Shown: positions 1 through 9,372, counted from the first letter of the stretch. The stretch: 64,000 nt of DNA from Linnemannia elongata (GCA_036320915.1 JAXBDG010000008.1:1-64000); one strand, 5' to 3'. A program made the numbers and translations. The notes: generated from the letters alone by a model not told the origin.

Positions 1-355
1 CTAAAAAAACCCTAAAAAACCCTAAAAAACCCTAAAAAACCCTAAAAAACCCTAAAAAACCCTAAAAAACCCTAAAAAACCCTAAAAAACCCTAAAAACC
101 CTAAAAAACCCTAAAAAAACCCTAAAAAACCCTAAAAAACCCTAAAAACCCTAAAAAACCCTAAAAAACCCTAAAAAACCCTAAAAAACCCTAAAAAACC
201 CTAAAAAACCCTAAAAAACCCTAAAAAACCCTAAAAACCCTAAAAAACCCTAAAAAACCCTAAAAAACCCTAAAAAACCCTAAAAAACCCTAAAAAACCC
301 TAAAAAACCCTAAAAAACCCTAAAAAACCCTAAAAAAACCCTAAAAAACCCTAAA
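1..355. repeat. Telomeric repeat array, CCCTAAAAAA units
   Basis: About 35 tandem copies of CCCTAAAAAA (G-strand TTTTTTAGGG) run from the first base to about 355, with a few 9-bp and 11-bp length variants that differ only in the A-run. The C-rich strand reads inward, as expected for the left end of a chromosome. The unit is longer than the TTAGGG used by most fungi. The array ends abruptly in non-repeat sequence and no degenerate telomere tracts follow. Confidence 0.95.
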
Positions 356-496
356 CATCCTTAGAAAAACTCTACAACCCCACAAGTTCTTTATGCTCTA
401 CACCTCTGGAAGGGTGCTTACAGTCTTCACCCGAAGGTAAGGTTGTTTTTCAAGGTCCGACACTTCATAAATTATCTATTCCCTAATATGGACATG
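356..496. other. Telomere-proximal spacer
   Basis: About 140 bp between the telomere array and the first transposon fragment. I see no open frame, no repeat of other sequence in the window and no obvious signal. Confidence 0.5.
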
Positions 497-931
497 GGCA
501 ATCGTCCACATCCCTAATACATGAGGAAGCACCAAAGGAGTGGTCGATCGTGTATAATATCAGGCAACTTTTAAAAACCATGGATACAGGAGGCAGAGGA
601 TTTGTATAGATGGTAGTGGTGGGTAAGAGGAGGTGGATAATATGGGTGGTGGTGCAAAGGATAGGCAAATGGTGGTTTGGGGGGGGGTGTAGTTTTCCAC
701 TGGCCGATGCTTACACCCCCCCTTTGGTCCATTCGAGGTGTATTTGGAGATGTCTCTTGGCTATGCAGTGCAGTCTCTGAGCACCTCCCCTGACATGTAT
801 TGGAACTAGCTTTTGCTGGTATCATAGGCCCATCTTGAATGCTCTCGGTATGGCAGGTTGTGCGGGGCCTTCCTTCAACATACCCAATGTCCGAGCCCAA
901 ATTCCCAAAGAAGCTCAACGCCTGCCTGAAT
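497..931. mobile_element. Family A element fragment (A0)
   Basis: Starts with the family A terminus GGCAATCGTCC and matches the 345-bp A TIR closely, then continues into the first 15 codons of an A-type DDE transposase (ATG at 887, plus strand). It stops at 931, where the terminus of a family B element (GGGAGTCATCC) begins. It is therefore one end of an A copy in the opposite orientation to A1, cut by insertion or recombination. The rest of this copy is not contiguous in the window. Confidence 0.8.
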
Positions 932-1285
932 GGGAGTCATCCGGGACTAGTATAGATAGGCGCTTCAAGGTGTGTGAGAGTATGCTGCATAGATGACCAT
1001 ATGTTTTAAAAAGGGGAATATTTTAGGCTAGCTCATACTATTGCATATCTTGTATATTTTTAAAAACATCAAGGTCATCAACAAGCAGGATTCATGGTGG
1101 AATCAAGTCATGGTGAGCAGGTATACTATAGCAATCCCTGTTGAGACTAGATGATGTCCACACGAAATCTCTGTTCGTTCTCCATGTTATCACAGTGGAG
1201 GGCATCGTGGACTGTCGGTGGAAAGATCACGGGTGGTCTACATCTTGTGTGTAGCCTTCAAGAGTATGAAGCAACATTTATTTCT

Positions 1286-1632
1286 GGCAATCGTCCACAT
1301 CCCTAATACATGAGGAAGCACCATAGGAGTGGTCGATCGTGTATAATATCAGGCAACTTTTAAAAAGCATGGATACAGGAGGCAGAGGATTTGTATAGAT
1401 GGTAGTGGTGGGTAAGAGGAGGTGGATAATATGGGTGGTGGTGCAAAGGATAGGCAAATGGTGGTTTGGGGGGGGGTGTAGTTTTCCACTGGCCGATGCT
1501 TACACCCCCCTTTGGTCCATTCGAGGTGTATTTGGAGATGTCTCTTGGCTATGCAGTGCTGTCTCTGAGCACCTCCCCTGACATGTATTGGAACTAGCTT
1601 TTGCTGGTATCATAGGCCCATCTTGAATGCTC
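1286..1632 (+). repeat. Left TIR of element A1
   Basis: About 345 bp, nearly identical to the reverse complement of 5519-5863. It contains a G-run followed by a tract shared with B-family TIRs only in layout, and a TTTTAAAA palindrome near the outer end. ORF calls inside it are compositional artefacts that recur in every TIR copy. Confidence 0.85.
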
Positions 1633-1678
1633 TGCGTTGGCGGGTTGTGGACGTCGCACTGGTACCCAATATATCATC

Positions 1679-1948
1679 ATGCCTGTTTCCCATGAAAAGT
1701 CTTTCCAGCAGGATGTTGTCGCCGAATTTGTAGATGATCATCGTCTTGAGTACTGTATGTTTGTTTACCTCGATGCATTCCTCGATACCCATCGCGCTAA
1801 GTATCCTGACCTTGTGGACAGATGGGATCCCTATGCTATGTATGAGATGTTAGAGCAGGTTTACAAAGGTATCCGCCTAGAGCTCCTAAAACACGGACTT
1901 CTTACAAATAAGGCAGCTGGTGAGTATGTGATGAAACGATCCCAGTGA
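1679..1948 (+). CDS. Family A ORF1, small accessory protein
   Basis: 89 residues starting MPVSHEKSFQQDV, encoded just inside the left TIR. A homologue sits at the same place in family B (7359-7640), with a clearly alignable core: QQDVVAEF, a cysteine-containing YVYLDAF-like stretch and a LLTN-AAGEY end. Conservation of this short frame between two diverged families argues that it is a real gene. I recognise no domain; it looks like a compact helical protein and could be a DNA-binding or regulatory partner of the transposase, which is inference only. The next gene starts about 50 bp downstream, after a TTTTTAAAAA palindrome. The ATG chosen matches the family B start; a longer upstream frame would run into the TIR. 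Confidence 0.65.
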   Translation: MPVSHEKSFQQDVVAEFVDDHRLEYCMFVYLDAFLDTHRAKYPDLVDRWDPYAMYEMLEQVYKGIRLELLKHGLLTNKAAGEYVMKRSQ

Positions 1949-1968
1949 GCCATGGTTGGCTTGAGTGG

Positions 1969-1978
1969 TTTTTAAAAA
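1969..1978. promoter_or_regulatory. TTTTTAAAAA palindrome before the A1 Rep-like gene
   Basis: Perfect 10-bp palindrome between ORF1 and the Rep-like gene, ending 22 bases before the ATG at 2001. The same motif lies at nearly the same distance in B1 (7646-7655), B2 (14281-14290) and fragment A3 (15077-15086). Further copies lie between the convergent genes (4213-4222, 4252-4261). The function is unknown; promoter or transcript-end signal is inference. Confidence 0.45.
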
Positions 1979-2000
1979 TTTGCCCAAACACACTTCAACC

Positions 2001-4191
2001 ATGACAAGATCAAACGAGTCCATTATCAACGAGGTTTTTAAGAAGTACAGCGGTAATTTGGCTGACTTTGGTAGGCAGTCCTGTACCCGCAGAGAGAGTA
2101 GACAGGGCTTTGCAAAGTTTTCCAAGATGTTTTGCGACAGCTTGGTTATGTGGGGACTTTACAATACCTTGTCTGAGGACACCAAGGGAGTAACCATTGG
2201 GAAGTACATGGGCGACCATCCAAGCATAAGATATACAGCATAGACTTTTAAAAAACAAGGAATATACCTTGCGCAATAGCTTCCACTTGTATTTATCGCC
2301 TGGTTCTAATCTCCAAGTACAAGTTACATGCAGAGCACCTGCACCAAACTTTTATACTCTAGCCTGTCGATGATATTACATTGCGAATAATCTGCTCATG
2401 TTTCGTTGCTTCACGTCTTGAATGTCAGCAATTAGAAATAAATGTTGCTTCATACTCTTGAAGGCTACACACAAGATGTAGACCACCCGTGATCTTTCCC
2501 TCCACAGTCCACGATGCCCTCCACTGTGATAACACGGAGAGCGAACAGAGATTTCGTGTGGACATCATCTAGTCTCAACAGGGATTGCTATAGTATACCT
2601 GCTCACCATGACTTGATTCCACCATGAATCCTGCTTGTTGATGACCTTGATGTTTTTAAAAATATACAAGATATGCAATAGTATGAGCTAGCCTAAAATA
2701 TTCCCCATGGCAGAGTTGCGTGAGCTTTGTAGTAGGCACTCCTTGCCCTGTGACTCTATTAAGATGGTTACTACGGGTACAAATATCGGCGAGGAGTATT
2801 TCTCAGAGGACATGAAGGAAGCGTACGCCGCAGAGTTTGCTGGACAGTCCCTCCACATGGGGTACATTGCCATTAAGATGTCCCTGAAACAGTGCCGAGC
2901 AAAGAGGGCTGTGTTGGCACTGTCACCCATGCTGGAGACCCTCAGAAGCAAGCATATGGTGCTTCATGACATAGACATGACCCGCGACTGCCGATATGTC
3001 ACAGAACGTCGTCTTGTTGAGCAACATCTGTTGCGGAATGGTATCACCAAGGTCATCAAGGACCGTAGTCGTGTGGGTGACCATTGTATCTCCTGGATGG
3101 GCAGTTCAGATGACACCAAGAACATCCGCTACAAGGTCTACAACAAGTTTGTACAGATCCTAGAGAGCGCTGAGGTCCGTAAGAGTCTTGGGTCAAGGAT
3201 GGAGGGTCTTGTAGCTGATGATGACGAAAGGTTCATGGCAAGGCTGCTTCGCCACAAGGACCATGGGATGTCCCGTCTGGAGCTGACATTCTATGGTAGT
3301 ACCTTGTTGTCTTTGGACGAGTACCTGGCCCACTTGGATGATGCAAGGGCCCTGCTGAGCACTTGTCGTGTCTATGACTACAGCTATGAGGAGATGTGGA
3401 AAGAAAGGGCCAACTACATCGAGTCCATGGTCGCAGTGCATATACCTGCCAAGAAGGTCTTTGCCTACTGCCATTGGTGGAACTCGGTGACCTCCAAAAA
3501 GTATGGATACATGTGGAAGAACGTTGGATCCAAACTTGTTCCCCTGCTGCTGGCCAACTACTCTTTCAACGACAGGCCTATCCATTACATCAAGGTCAAG
3601 GTGGATGACGCTGGAGTGGTGGAGATTATCAGCGAGAAGGTCTACGAGAGGGAATCTGGATGCACAGCCATGACATTGGTGGCTGGCAAGACCAAAGGCA
3701 TGTTTCCCTCTCGAGACACCTGTGAGGGACTTGTCTACGAGTTCTCGGAGGTTGGCATTGTGGAGCATAAGAATATCTCCATTGGATGGCCCGAGAAGAA
3801 GCATAGCAAGAAGAGCAGGCCATTAGCAGTCCTTGTTGAGAAGCCTACATCCGATAGCCATGAGGGATATGTCCGGTGGATGAAGAAGCCACACTCCACC
3901 TTGTTTACCGCCGATTACAACATCCTTGTCCCAGGCACAGAATATACCGTTGTTGCCGCAGGGTTGGCAGATTTCCGGGGAAACAGCTACTGGCATTTGG
4001 TCACCGAATGTGGCCTCAAGGTCAAGGCTGGAAAGTCCCTTGAAGGCATCTGGGAACGATGGAGAGGCCAATACAGAGGAAACCATGGCGGGGTTCTCAT
4101 CCACAAAATCCCCAAGATGAGGTTTTTGGCAGAGAGAAAGGTTAAAATCAGAGGTATGTCTGTCGTGAAGTGCGTCTTGGTGAGGACTTAG
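2001..4191 (+). pseudogene. Family A Rep-like protein gene, disrupted by M1
   Basis: Starts MTRSNESIINE at 2001 and is open to 2210. The 495-bp M1 element then interrupts it, and the frame resumes at 2710 and runs to 4191. Removing M1 and one CATG restores continuity with the intact family B protein of 565 residues (7675-9372) and with fragment A3, which shows the empty site. Motifs kept are a HDIDMT box, a K-V-Y-N-K box and an SRLELTFYG box. As read, translation from 2001 stops about 10 codons into M1, so this copy cannot make a full protein unless M1 is removed. The downstream part alone (ATG at 2707) could still give a 494-aa product, but it lacks the conserved N-terminus. Confidence 0.8.
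2211..2705 (+). mobile_element. M-family element M1, 495 bp
   Basis: Begins GGCGACCATCC and ends AATATTCCC. It is flanked by CATG at 2207-2210 and 2706-2709, and the unoccupied site is seen in fragment A3 near 15319. It has no long TIRs and no plausible gene, only two T/A palindromes of the TTTTAAAA type. It is the same length and sequence as M2 (6503-6997) apart from point changes. It is a non-autonomous element of unknown class; the terminal GGC/GGG match is only two to three bases. Confidence 0.9.
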
Positions 4192-4212
4192 ATGGTGGTA
4201 GCGTGGCATAGG

Positions 4213-4261
4213 TTTTTAAAAACTTGGACGTAGGTCGTAGCATGGCACAGGTTTTTAAAAA
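4213..4261. promoter_or_regulatory. Paired TTTTTAAAAA motifs between convergent genes of A1
   Basis: Two copies (4213-4222 and 4252-4261), each embedded in a similar 40-bp unit, separate the stop of the Rep-like gene (4191) from the stop of the DDE transposase (4268). Being palindromic, the motif reads the same for both converging transcripts. A shared transcript-end signal is the simplest guess. Confidence 0.4.
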
Positions 4262-4267
4262 CTTGGC

Positions 4268-5473
4268 TCAGATCATCTCATCCTCATCTGACAGATCCAT
4301 CCCAAGGAATTCTTCCTGTAGTCGCAACAGCTCTGCACCGCTCTCCAGTCTGTTTTGCACCGTGGCTACCTGGGACTGCACCAAGACAGACTGCTTACGT
4401 GGATAGTCAAACCCATCCTCTGCCCATGCCATATGGTGGGGTTGTACCTCAAGGTTAAGAGCATTGGACATATTACGGACATTCATCAGCAGGAAACATA
4501 GCCGCATCATCATGTTAACCTCCTTCTTGTCTGTAGTACGTATGGACTCCTTGTTGTTGAACTTTCTAAATGTACGCCCAAGATCCCCAAATGTGGCCTC
4601 GATCATGGACCTAAAGCCAGCGAACTCGGAGTTAAATAAGGCCTCATGCTCGTCCAAGTCCTGTCCCGGTTTCTTGCGGATAGGGAAGCAAAAGTTCCTT
4701 ACATCCAGAGAGTCCTCACGTTCAAGCAGGGTAGGGATATGCTGTGTATATCCGCCATCAACACCTACACAGTCCATCTCATGGATCTTGTTTGCAAGGC
4801 CCATTTCTACCATCATGCTGCCGTCGTTGTTGTCTTTACATGGAGCGGACTTGGAGACAAAGAGTACCATGTGGTTGATGTCTATGCACACCTGGGTCCT
4901 GAGGCCAGACTTCTTAAGCTTGTATGAGTACATCTTGGCCTTGGTTTCGCGATATGTTGCCCGGGTATCATGACCATCCAGCAGCAGGGTAATATGCCTG
5001 AACATCCGTGGGTTAGTCCATACGGCAGACCTCATGCGGATTTCAGGCGTGGAAAACATGTTGGCAAAACATCTCGTCATCTCCTTCTCAAACAGCCTCT
5101 TCTCGGTCTTGAAGAAAGTTCTGTAGATCTCATAGAAGCTAGACCTAGGCAAAAACACAGACATGGCCTCCATAGAATCGCCTGAAACAAGATAGTACAG
5201 GAGGGCAATACCTTTCTCCACTGCTTTGTATGGACCTGGGAAATACACCTTGTTCCAAAGGGTTGTGAGAAAGAAGAACACACCAATGGCTCCTATCTTG
5301 CCTATGACCTCCTCCTTCATGTGGTGCATGTTGTTAATTGGCTTGAGCTCGGATCGGTGGAACTTTCTGGTGGTAGGGTACAATGGCCATGGATTGTCAA
5401 GAAAACCCCACTCCTCCGCGAGTATTGCATTCAGGCAGGCGTTGAGCTTCTTTGGGATTTTGGGCTCGGACAT
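4268..5473 (-). CDS. Family A DDE transposase (Harbinger/DDE_4-like)
   Basis: 401 residues from the MSEPKIPKK start; an in-frame upstream ATG at 5521 lies in the TIR and is not conserved in sequence. The likely catalytic triad is D166 or D169 (in LLLDGHDTRA), D239 (in GVDGGY) and E292 (in FRSMIEATFG), an order and spacing expected for a DDE_Tnp_4 / PIF-Harbinger RNase-H-fold transposase. It would cut and rejoin the element ends in the nucleus. The C-terminus is acidic (DLSDEDE), as in the B copies. It is convergent with the Rep-like gene, intronless and uninterrupted, so this copy could be active. Family placement is by motif reading, not by a search. Confidence 0.75.
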   Translation of the reverse strand: MSEPKIPKKLNACLNAILAEEWGFLDNPWPLYPTTRKFHRSELKPINNMHHMKEEVIGKIGAIGVFFFLTTLWNKVYFPGPYKAVEKGIALLYYLVSGDSMEAMSVFLPRSSFYEIYRTFFKTEKRLFEKEMTRCFANMFSTPEIRMRSAVWTNPRMFRHITLLLDGHDTRATYRETKAKMYSYKLKKSGLRTQVCIDINHMVLFVSKSAPCKDNNDGSMMVEMGLANKIHEMDCVGVDGGYTQHIPTLLEREDSLDVRNFCFPIRKKPGQDLDEHEALFNSEFAGFRSMIEATFGDLGRTFRKFNNKESIRTTDKKEVNMMMRLCFLLMNVRNMSNALNLEVQPHHMAWAEDGFDYPRKQSVLVQSQVATVQNRLESGAELLRLQEEFLGMDLSDEDEMI

Positions 5474-5518
5474 TGGGTATGTTGAAGGAAGGCCCCGCAC
5501 AACCTGCCATACCCAGAG

Positions 5519-5863
5519 CATTCAAGATGGGCCTATGATACCAGCAAAAGCTAGTTCCAATACATGTCAGGGGAGGTGCTCAGAGACTGCACTGCATAGC
5601 CAAGAGACATCTCCAAATACACCTCGAATGGACCAAAGGGGGGGTGTAAGCATCGGCCAGTGGAAAACTACACCCCCCCCCAAACCACCATTTGCCTATC
5701 CTTTGCACCACCACCCATATTATCCACCTCCTCTTACCCACCACTACCATCTATACAAATCCTCTGCCTCCTGTATCCATGCTTTTTAAAAGTTGCCTGA
5801 TATTATACACGATCGACCACTCCTATGGTGCTTCCTCATGTATTAGGGATGTGGACGATTGCC
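5519..5863 (-). repeat. Right TIR of element A1
   Basis: Reverse complement of 1286-1632 with few differences. Its outer end (5863) is not the true element end. Two further copies of the outer 258 bp follow before the TCT duplication. Confidence 0.85.
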
Positions 5864-6379
5864 TAGGTGGGGGGTTATAGGTGGAATCTCTCAAGGGGGG
5901 GTGTGCGCCCTCGGCCAGTGGAAAACTACACCCCCCCCCAAACCACCATTTGCCTATCCTTTGCACCACCACCCATATTATCCACCTCCTCTTACCCACC
6001 ACTACCATCTATACAAATCCTCTGCCTCCTGTATCCATGCTTTTTAAAAGTTGCCTGATATTATACACGATCGACCACTCCTATGGTGCTTCCTCATGTA
6101 TTAGGGATGTGGACGATTGCCTAGGTGGGGGGTTATAGGTGGAATCTCTCAAGGGGGGGTGTGCGCCCTCGGCCAGTGGAAAACTACACCCCCCCCCAAA
6201 CCACCATTTGCCTATCCTTTGCACCACCACCCATATTATCCACCTCCTCTTACCCACCACTACCATCTATACAAATCCTCTGCCTCCTGTATCCATGCTT
6301 TTTAAAAGTTGCCTGATATTATACACGATCGACCACTCCTATGGTGCTTCCTCATGTATTAGGGATGTGGACGATTGCC
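5864..6379. repeat. Two tandem 258-bp copies of the TIR end
   Basis: Units 5864-6121 and 6122-6379 are virtually identical to each other. Each repeats the outer part of the A TIR preceded by a short linker containing a G-run. The third terminus, at 6379, is the one that abuts the TCT target duplication. The element was therefore inserted with, or later expanded to, a triplicated right end. Confidence 0.85.
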
Positions 6380-6502
6380 TCTAATTGCTGACATTCAAGA
6401 CGTGAAGCAACGAAACGTGAGCAGATTATTTGCAATGTAATATCATCGACAGGCTAGAGTATAAAAGTTTGGTGCAGGTGCTCTGCATGTAACTTGTACT
6501 TG

Positions 6503-6997
6503 GGCGACCATCCAAGCATAAGATATACAGCATAGACTTTTAAAAAACAAGGAATATACCTTGCGCATTAGCTTCCACTTGTATTTATCACCTGGTTCTA
6601 ATCTCCAAGTACAAGTTACATGCAGAGCACCTGCACCAAACTTTTATACTCTAGCCTGTCGATGATATTACATTGCGAATAATCTGCTCACGTTTCGTTG
6701 CTTCACGTCTTGAATGTCAGCAATTAGAAATAAATGTTGCTTCATACTCTTGAAGGCTACACACAAGATGTAGACCACCCGTGATCTTTCCCTCCACAGT
6801 CCACGATGCCCTCCACTGTGATAACACGGAGAGCGAACAGAGATTTCGTGTGGACATCATCTAGTCTCAACAGGGATTGCTATAGTATACCTGCTCACCA
6901 TGACTTGATTCCACCATGAATCCTGCTTGTTGATGACCTTGATGTTTTTAAAAATATACAAGATATGCAATAGTATGAGCTAGCCTAAAATATTCCC
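6503..6997 (+). mobile_element. M-family element M2, 495 bp
   Basis: Same length and ends as M1. It is flanked by CTTG at 6499-6502 and 6998-7001. The target is element M3 itself, and the unbroken site can be read inside M1 and M2. Because M3 is on the opposite strand, M2 plus the M3 remainder forms imperfect inverted repeats of about 100 bp on each side; these are a by-product of self-insertion and not TIRs. Confidence 0.9.
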
Positions 6998-7358
6998 CTT
7001 GGAGATTAGAACCAGGTGATAAATACAAGTGGAAGCTAATGCGCAAGGTATATTCCTTGTTTTTTAAAAGTCTATGCTGTATATCTTATGCTTGGATGGT
7101 CGCCAAAGGCGGTACCGGGGATGGATGAGTTTAGGATAGAGGGGAGCGTACAGTAGTTCTAGGTAAAAGAAGTAGGCTCTGGGAGGTTGTGCTGCATGAA
7201 AGACCTCGAAGGGGGGGTTGTAGCTTTACTCTGGCTGAAGGGTCTCAACCCCCCTTTGGTGTTATCCATTGCCGATGACCTACGGTATATGCATGATGTA
7301 AAGGTAACGAATGACAAATCGGCGGTATGGTAGACAAGGTGCCCCAAAGACAACAACA

Positions 7359-7640
7359 ATGCCTATTCCGCTTACACATAAATCTTTGCAACAGGATGTC
7401 GTCGCGGAATTTATTACGGACCATCGCTTAGAGACCTGTATGTATGTGTACCTTGATGCATTCGTGGATATTCACCACGCTAAATCTCCTGACTTTGGTG
7501 AAACCTGGTGTCCACATACTATCTACTCGATGTTGGAAAAGGTATACAAGGGTATCCGACGTGAACTCTCTGAGAAAGGACTGTTGACCAACGAAGCTGC
7601 TGGTGAGTACCTTATGCGCACTGAGTTGAAGGCCACCTAA
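7359..7640 (+). CDS. Family B ORF1, small accessory protein
   Basis: 93 residues starting MPIPLTHKSLQQDV, directly inside the left TIR of B1. Homologous over its whole length to ORF1 of family A (1679-1948) and identical in position. B2 carries an almost identical copy on minus (14296-14577). It has no recognisable domain. It stops 5 bp before the TTTTTAAAAA motif that precedes the Rep-like gene. A longer frame upstream (from 7311) reads through the TIR and is less likely. Confidence 0.65.
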   Translation: MPIPLTHKSLQQDVVAEFITDHRLETCMYVYLDAFVDIHHAKSPDFGETWCPHTIYSMLEKVYKGIRRELSEKGLLTNEAAGEYLMRTELKAT

Positions 7641-7645
7641 GGGAG

Positions 7646-7655
7646 TTTTTAAAAA
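7646..7655. promoter_or_regulatory. TTTTTAAAAA palindrome before the B1 Rep-like gene
   Basis: Lies 5 bp after the ORF1 stop and 19 bp before the Rep-like ATG at 7675. Same placement in A1 and A3. A candidate core promoter or RNA-processing signal used by the element, by inference. Confidence 0.45.
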
Positions 7656-7674
7656 GCAAGAATCTATTAACAAC

Positions 7675-9372
7675 ATGTCACGGTCAAAGGAAGCTATCAT
7701 CAACGAGATCCTCAATAAGTACACGCACAACCTTGCCGACGTTGGCAAATGTGTACATCCCCTTGGTCGTCTTGGAGGTACCAAACGCAAGGGGTTCACA
7801 CGGTTCTCCAAGATGTTCTGTGACAGTATGGTCTTTTGGGCTCCGGTCAACTATGCCGATGAAAAGGTCAAGGGCAAGTCCATTGGCAAATACATGGCTG
7901 ACTTACGTAAAGCATTTGGCAAGGCGGATCTACCTTACGATTCCATCAAGTCGCTGCATAGTGGCACTCTGTTGGACGAAGAGTATATCCCTGCTGACAT
8001 CCAAACCGCACATGCACAAGAGCACAGCAATGGACCATACTCTGCCGGATTTGTCTCTATCAAGGTGTCTCTATACCACTGCCGTGCCAAAAAGGTGGTA
8101 ATGGCCATGGCTGCCATCCTGCCTATCCTTCGGAAGCGGTACCTTGTCCTGCATGACATCGACATGACTCATGACTGCAGGTATGTATCAACCCGGACCT
8201 ATTTGGAGAGGCACTTGAAGGCTAAGGGCATTTCAACGATAGTCAACGATCGCGGACGGGTGGGTGACCACTGTGTGACCTGGTTTGCATCTGCAGACAA
8301 TGCCCAAAATATCAGGTGCAAGGTCTATAACAAGCTGGTCCAGATGCTCGAAAGCGCGGATGTGCGAAAGAGTCTCGGTTCAAGGATGGAGGATATAGTT
8401 GCCAATCCAGATGAGAAGTTCACCAGGACTCTATTGCGCCATAGGGATCATGGCCTTTCACGGCTGGAGCTAACCTTTTATGGCTCAAGGCTGCACCCTT
8501 TGGCGGTATACCAAGATAGGATGGATGATGCGCGTAGGCTTTTGGGCGGCTGCACCACGTTTGACTACAGCTATGAACAGCACTGGATAGAACGTGCTGA
8601 GCTTATAAAGGCCATGGTCGCGGTGTATATCCCTGGAAGCAAGGTCTTTGCATACTGCCACTGGTGGAACTCTACAACCCGCAAGAAGTACGGTTATATG
8701 TGGTCCAAAGTTTCAGCACCGCTTGCCATGCACCTGGTTGCCAACTACTCGTTCAACGACCGTCCCATCTACTATGTGGAGGCCAAAGTTAGCGAGAATG
8801 GTACAGTGGAGGTCACCAAGGAGAAGATGTATGAGAGAGAGCCAGGCTGCAAGGCCAAAACATTGGTACCAGGTGGTTCCAAGGGTATGTTCCCCTCATA
8901 CGCACTGTTCGACCGCGAAGTATATAAGTTTGCCGACATGGGTATTGTATCTGTGGACAACATCCGCATTGGATGGCCAAAGAGGCGACACCACAAGGAG
9001 AGTGCACCGTTAGCTGTCCTTGTGGAGCGCAGATCCGATGATGGGCAGTATGTTAAGCATATGCAGAGTATACATTCATCCGCCTTTGGAACCGGCTACA
9101 ATGTGCTTGAGCCAGGTCGCATATATACCATTGCAGCAGCAGGCTTAAAGAAGTTTCGCGGGACTTTGTACTGGCATATAATTATGGACTGTGGGACCAG
9201 AGTTAGAGCCGGTAAGTCCCTCTGTAACCTGTGGGAAACGTGGCGGAGAAAATATAGGGGAACGAATGGCCAAGTAAGAATCCACCATGTGCCAAAGATG
9301 ACCTTCCTTGCAGAACGCATAGTCCGCTCCAAAGGCACGAACGACATGAAGTGTAAGCTGGTCCAGGAGTAA
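7675..9372 (+). CDS. Family B Rep-like protein
   Basis: 565 residues, intact and intronless. Conserved boxes shared with family A are a HDIDMT box around residues 160-165, a cationic segment with K-V-Y-N-K around 216-220, and SRLELTFYG around 262-270. An acidic D-x-D strand, then an (R)xYxK helix, then an RxE strand resembles the order seen in Rep_trans/replication-initiation-factor (HUH-like) proteins. I offer this only as a hypothesis, because the diagnostic histidine pair is not obvious. The C-terminal half (CHWWNS, a NDRP box) matches nothing I know. Its constant pairing with a DDE transposase suggests a role in transposition or element replication. The B2 copy differs at five residues. 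Confidence 0.7.
   Translation: MSRSKEAIINEILNKYTHNLADVGKCVHPLGRLGGTKRKGFTRFSKMFCDSMVFWAPVNYADEKVKGKSIGKYMADLRKAFGKADLPYDSIKSLHSGTLLDEEYIPADIQTAHAQEHSNGPYSAGFVSIKVSLYHCRAKKVVMAMAAILPILRKRYLVLHDIDMTHDCRYVSTRTYLERHLKAKGISTIVNDRGRVGDHCVTWFASADNAQNIRCKVYNKLVQMLESADVRKSLGSRMEDIVANPDEKFTRTLLRHRDHGLSRLELTFYGSRLHPLAVYQDRMDDARRLLGGCTTFDYSYEQHWIERAELIKAMVAVYIPGSKVFAYCHWWNSTTRKKYGYMWSKVSAPLAMHLVANYSFNDRPIYYVEAKVSENGTVEVTKEKMYEREPGCKAKTLVPGGSKGMFPSYALFDREVYKFADMGIVSVDNIRIGWPKRRHHKESAPLAVLVERRSDDGQYVKHMQSIHSSAFGTGYNVLEPGRIYTIAAAGLKKFRGTLYWHIIMDCGTRVRAGKSLCNLWETWRRKYRGTNGQVRIHHVPKMTFLAERIVRSKGTNDMKCKLVQE

Larger units (their letters stand above)
1286..6379. mobile_element. Family A element A1, Harbinger-like TIR transposon
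   Basis: Begins GGCAATCGTCC at 1286 and ends with its inverse at 6379. It is flanked by TCT at 1283-1285 and 6380-6382. The uninterrupted target is visible in both M1 and M2, so TCT is a true 3-bp duplication. Long TIRs (1286-1632 and 5519-5863) surround ORF1, a Rep-like gene and a convergent DDE transposase. The right end carries two extra 258-bp tandem copies of the TIR end. Without these and the M1 insertion the element is about 4.08 kb. The 3-bp duplication, a terminus starting GGC and a DDE_4-like transposase point to the PIF/Harbinger group by established family traits. Confidence 0.85.
1014..7104 (-). mobile_element. M-family element M3, interrupted
   Basis: Minus-strand copy of the 495-bp M element, split in three: 1014-1285, 6383-6502 and 7002-7104. 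These add up to exactly 495 bp. It is flanked by a perfect 4-bp duplication AAAG (1010-1013 and 7105-7108), and the empty site is visible in the right TIR of B1 and in B2. A1 is inserted after base 1285 (TCT duplication) and M2 after 6502 (CTTG duplication). Confidence 0.9.

Noticed and set aside
1..355. Regular short repeats resembling a CRISPR array
   Set aside because: No spacers; contiguous telomeric units at a sequence end.
2211..2705. M element as a solo LTR
   Set aside because: Ends are not TG...CA, the duplication is 4 bp, and no matching internal element is in the window; not excluded genome-wide.
483..6384. Repeated short open frames in the TIR regions (60-115 codons, both strands)
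   Set aside because: They recur in every TIR copy, follow G-runs and proline-rich translations, and are not kept between families A and B.
6383..7104. Region as a TIR transposon with about 105-bp inverted ends
   Set aside because: The inverted symmetry comes from M2 inserting into opposite-strand M3; piece lengths and duplications prove it.
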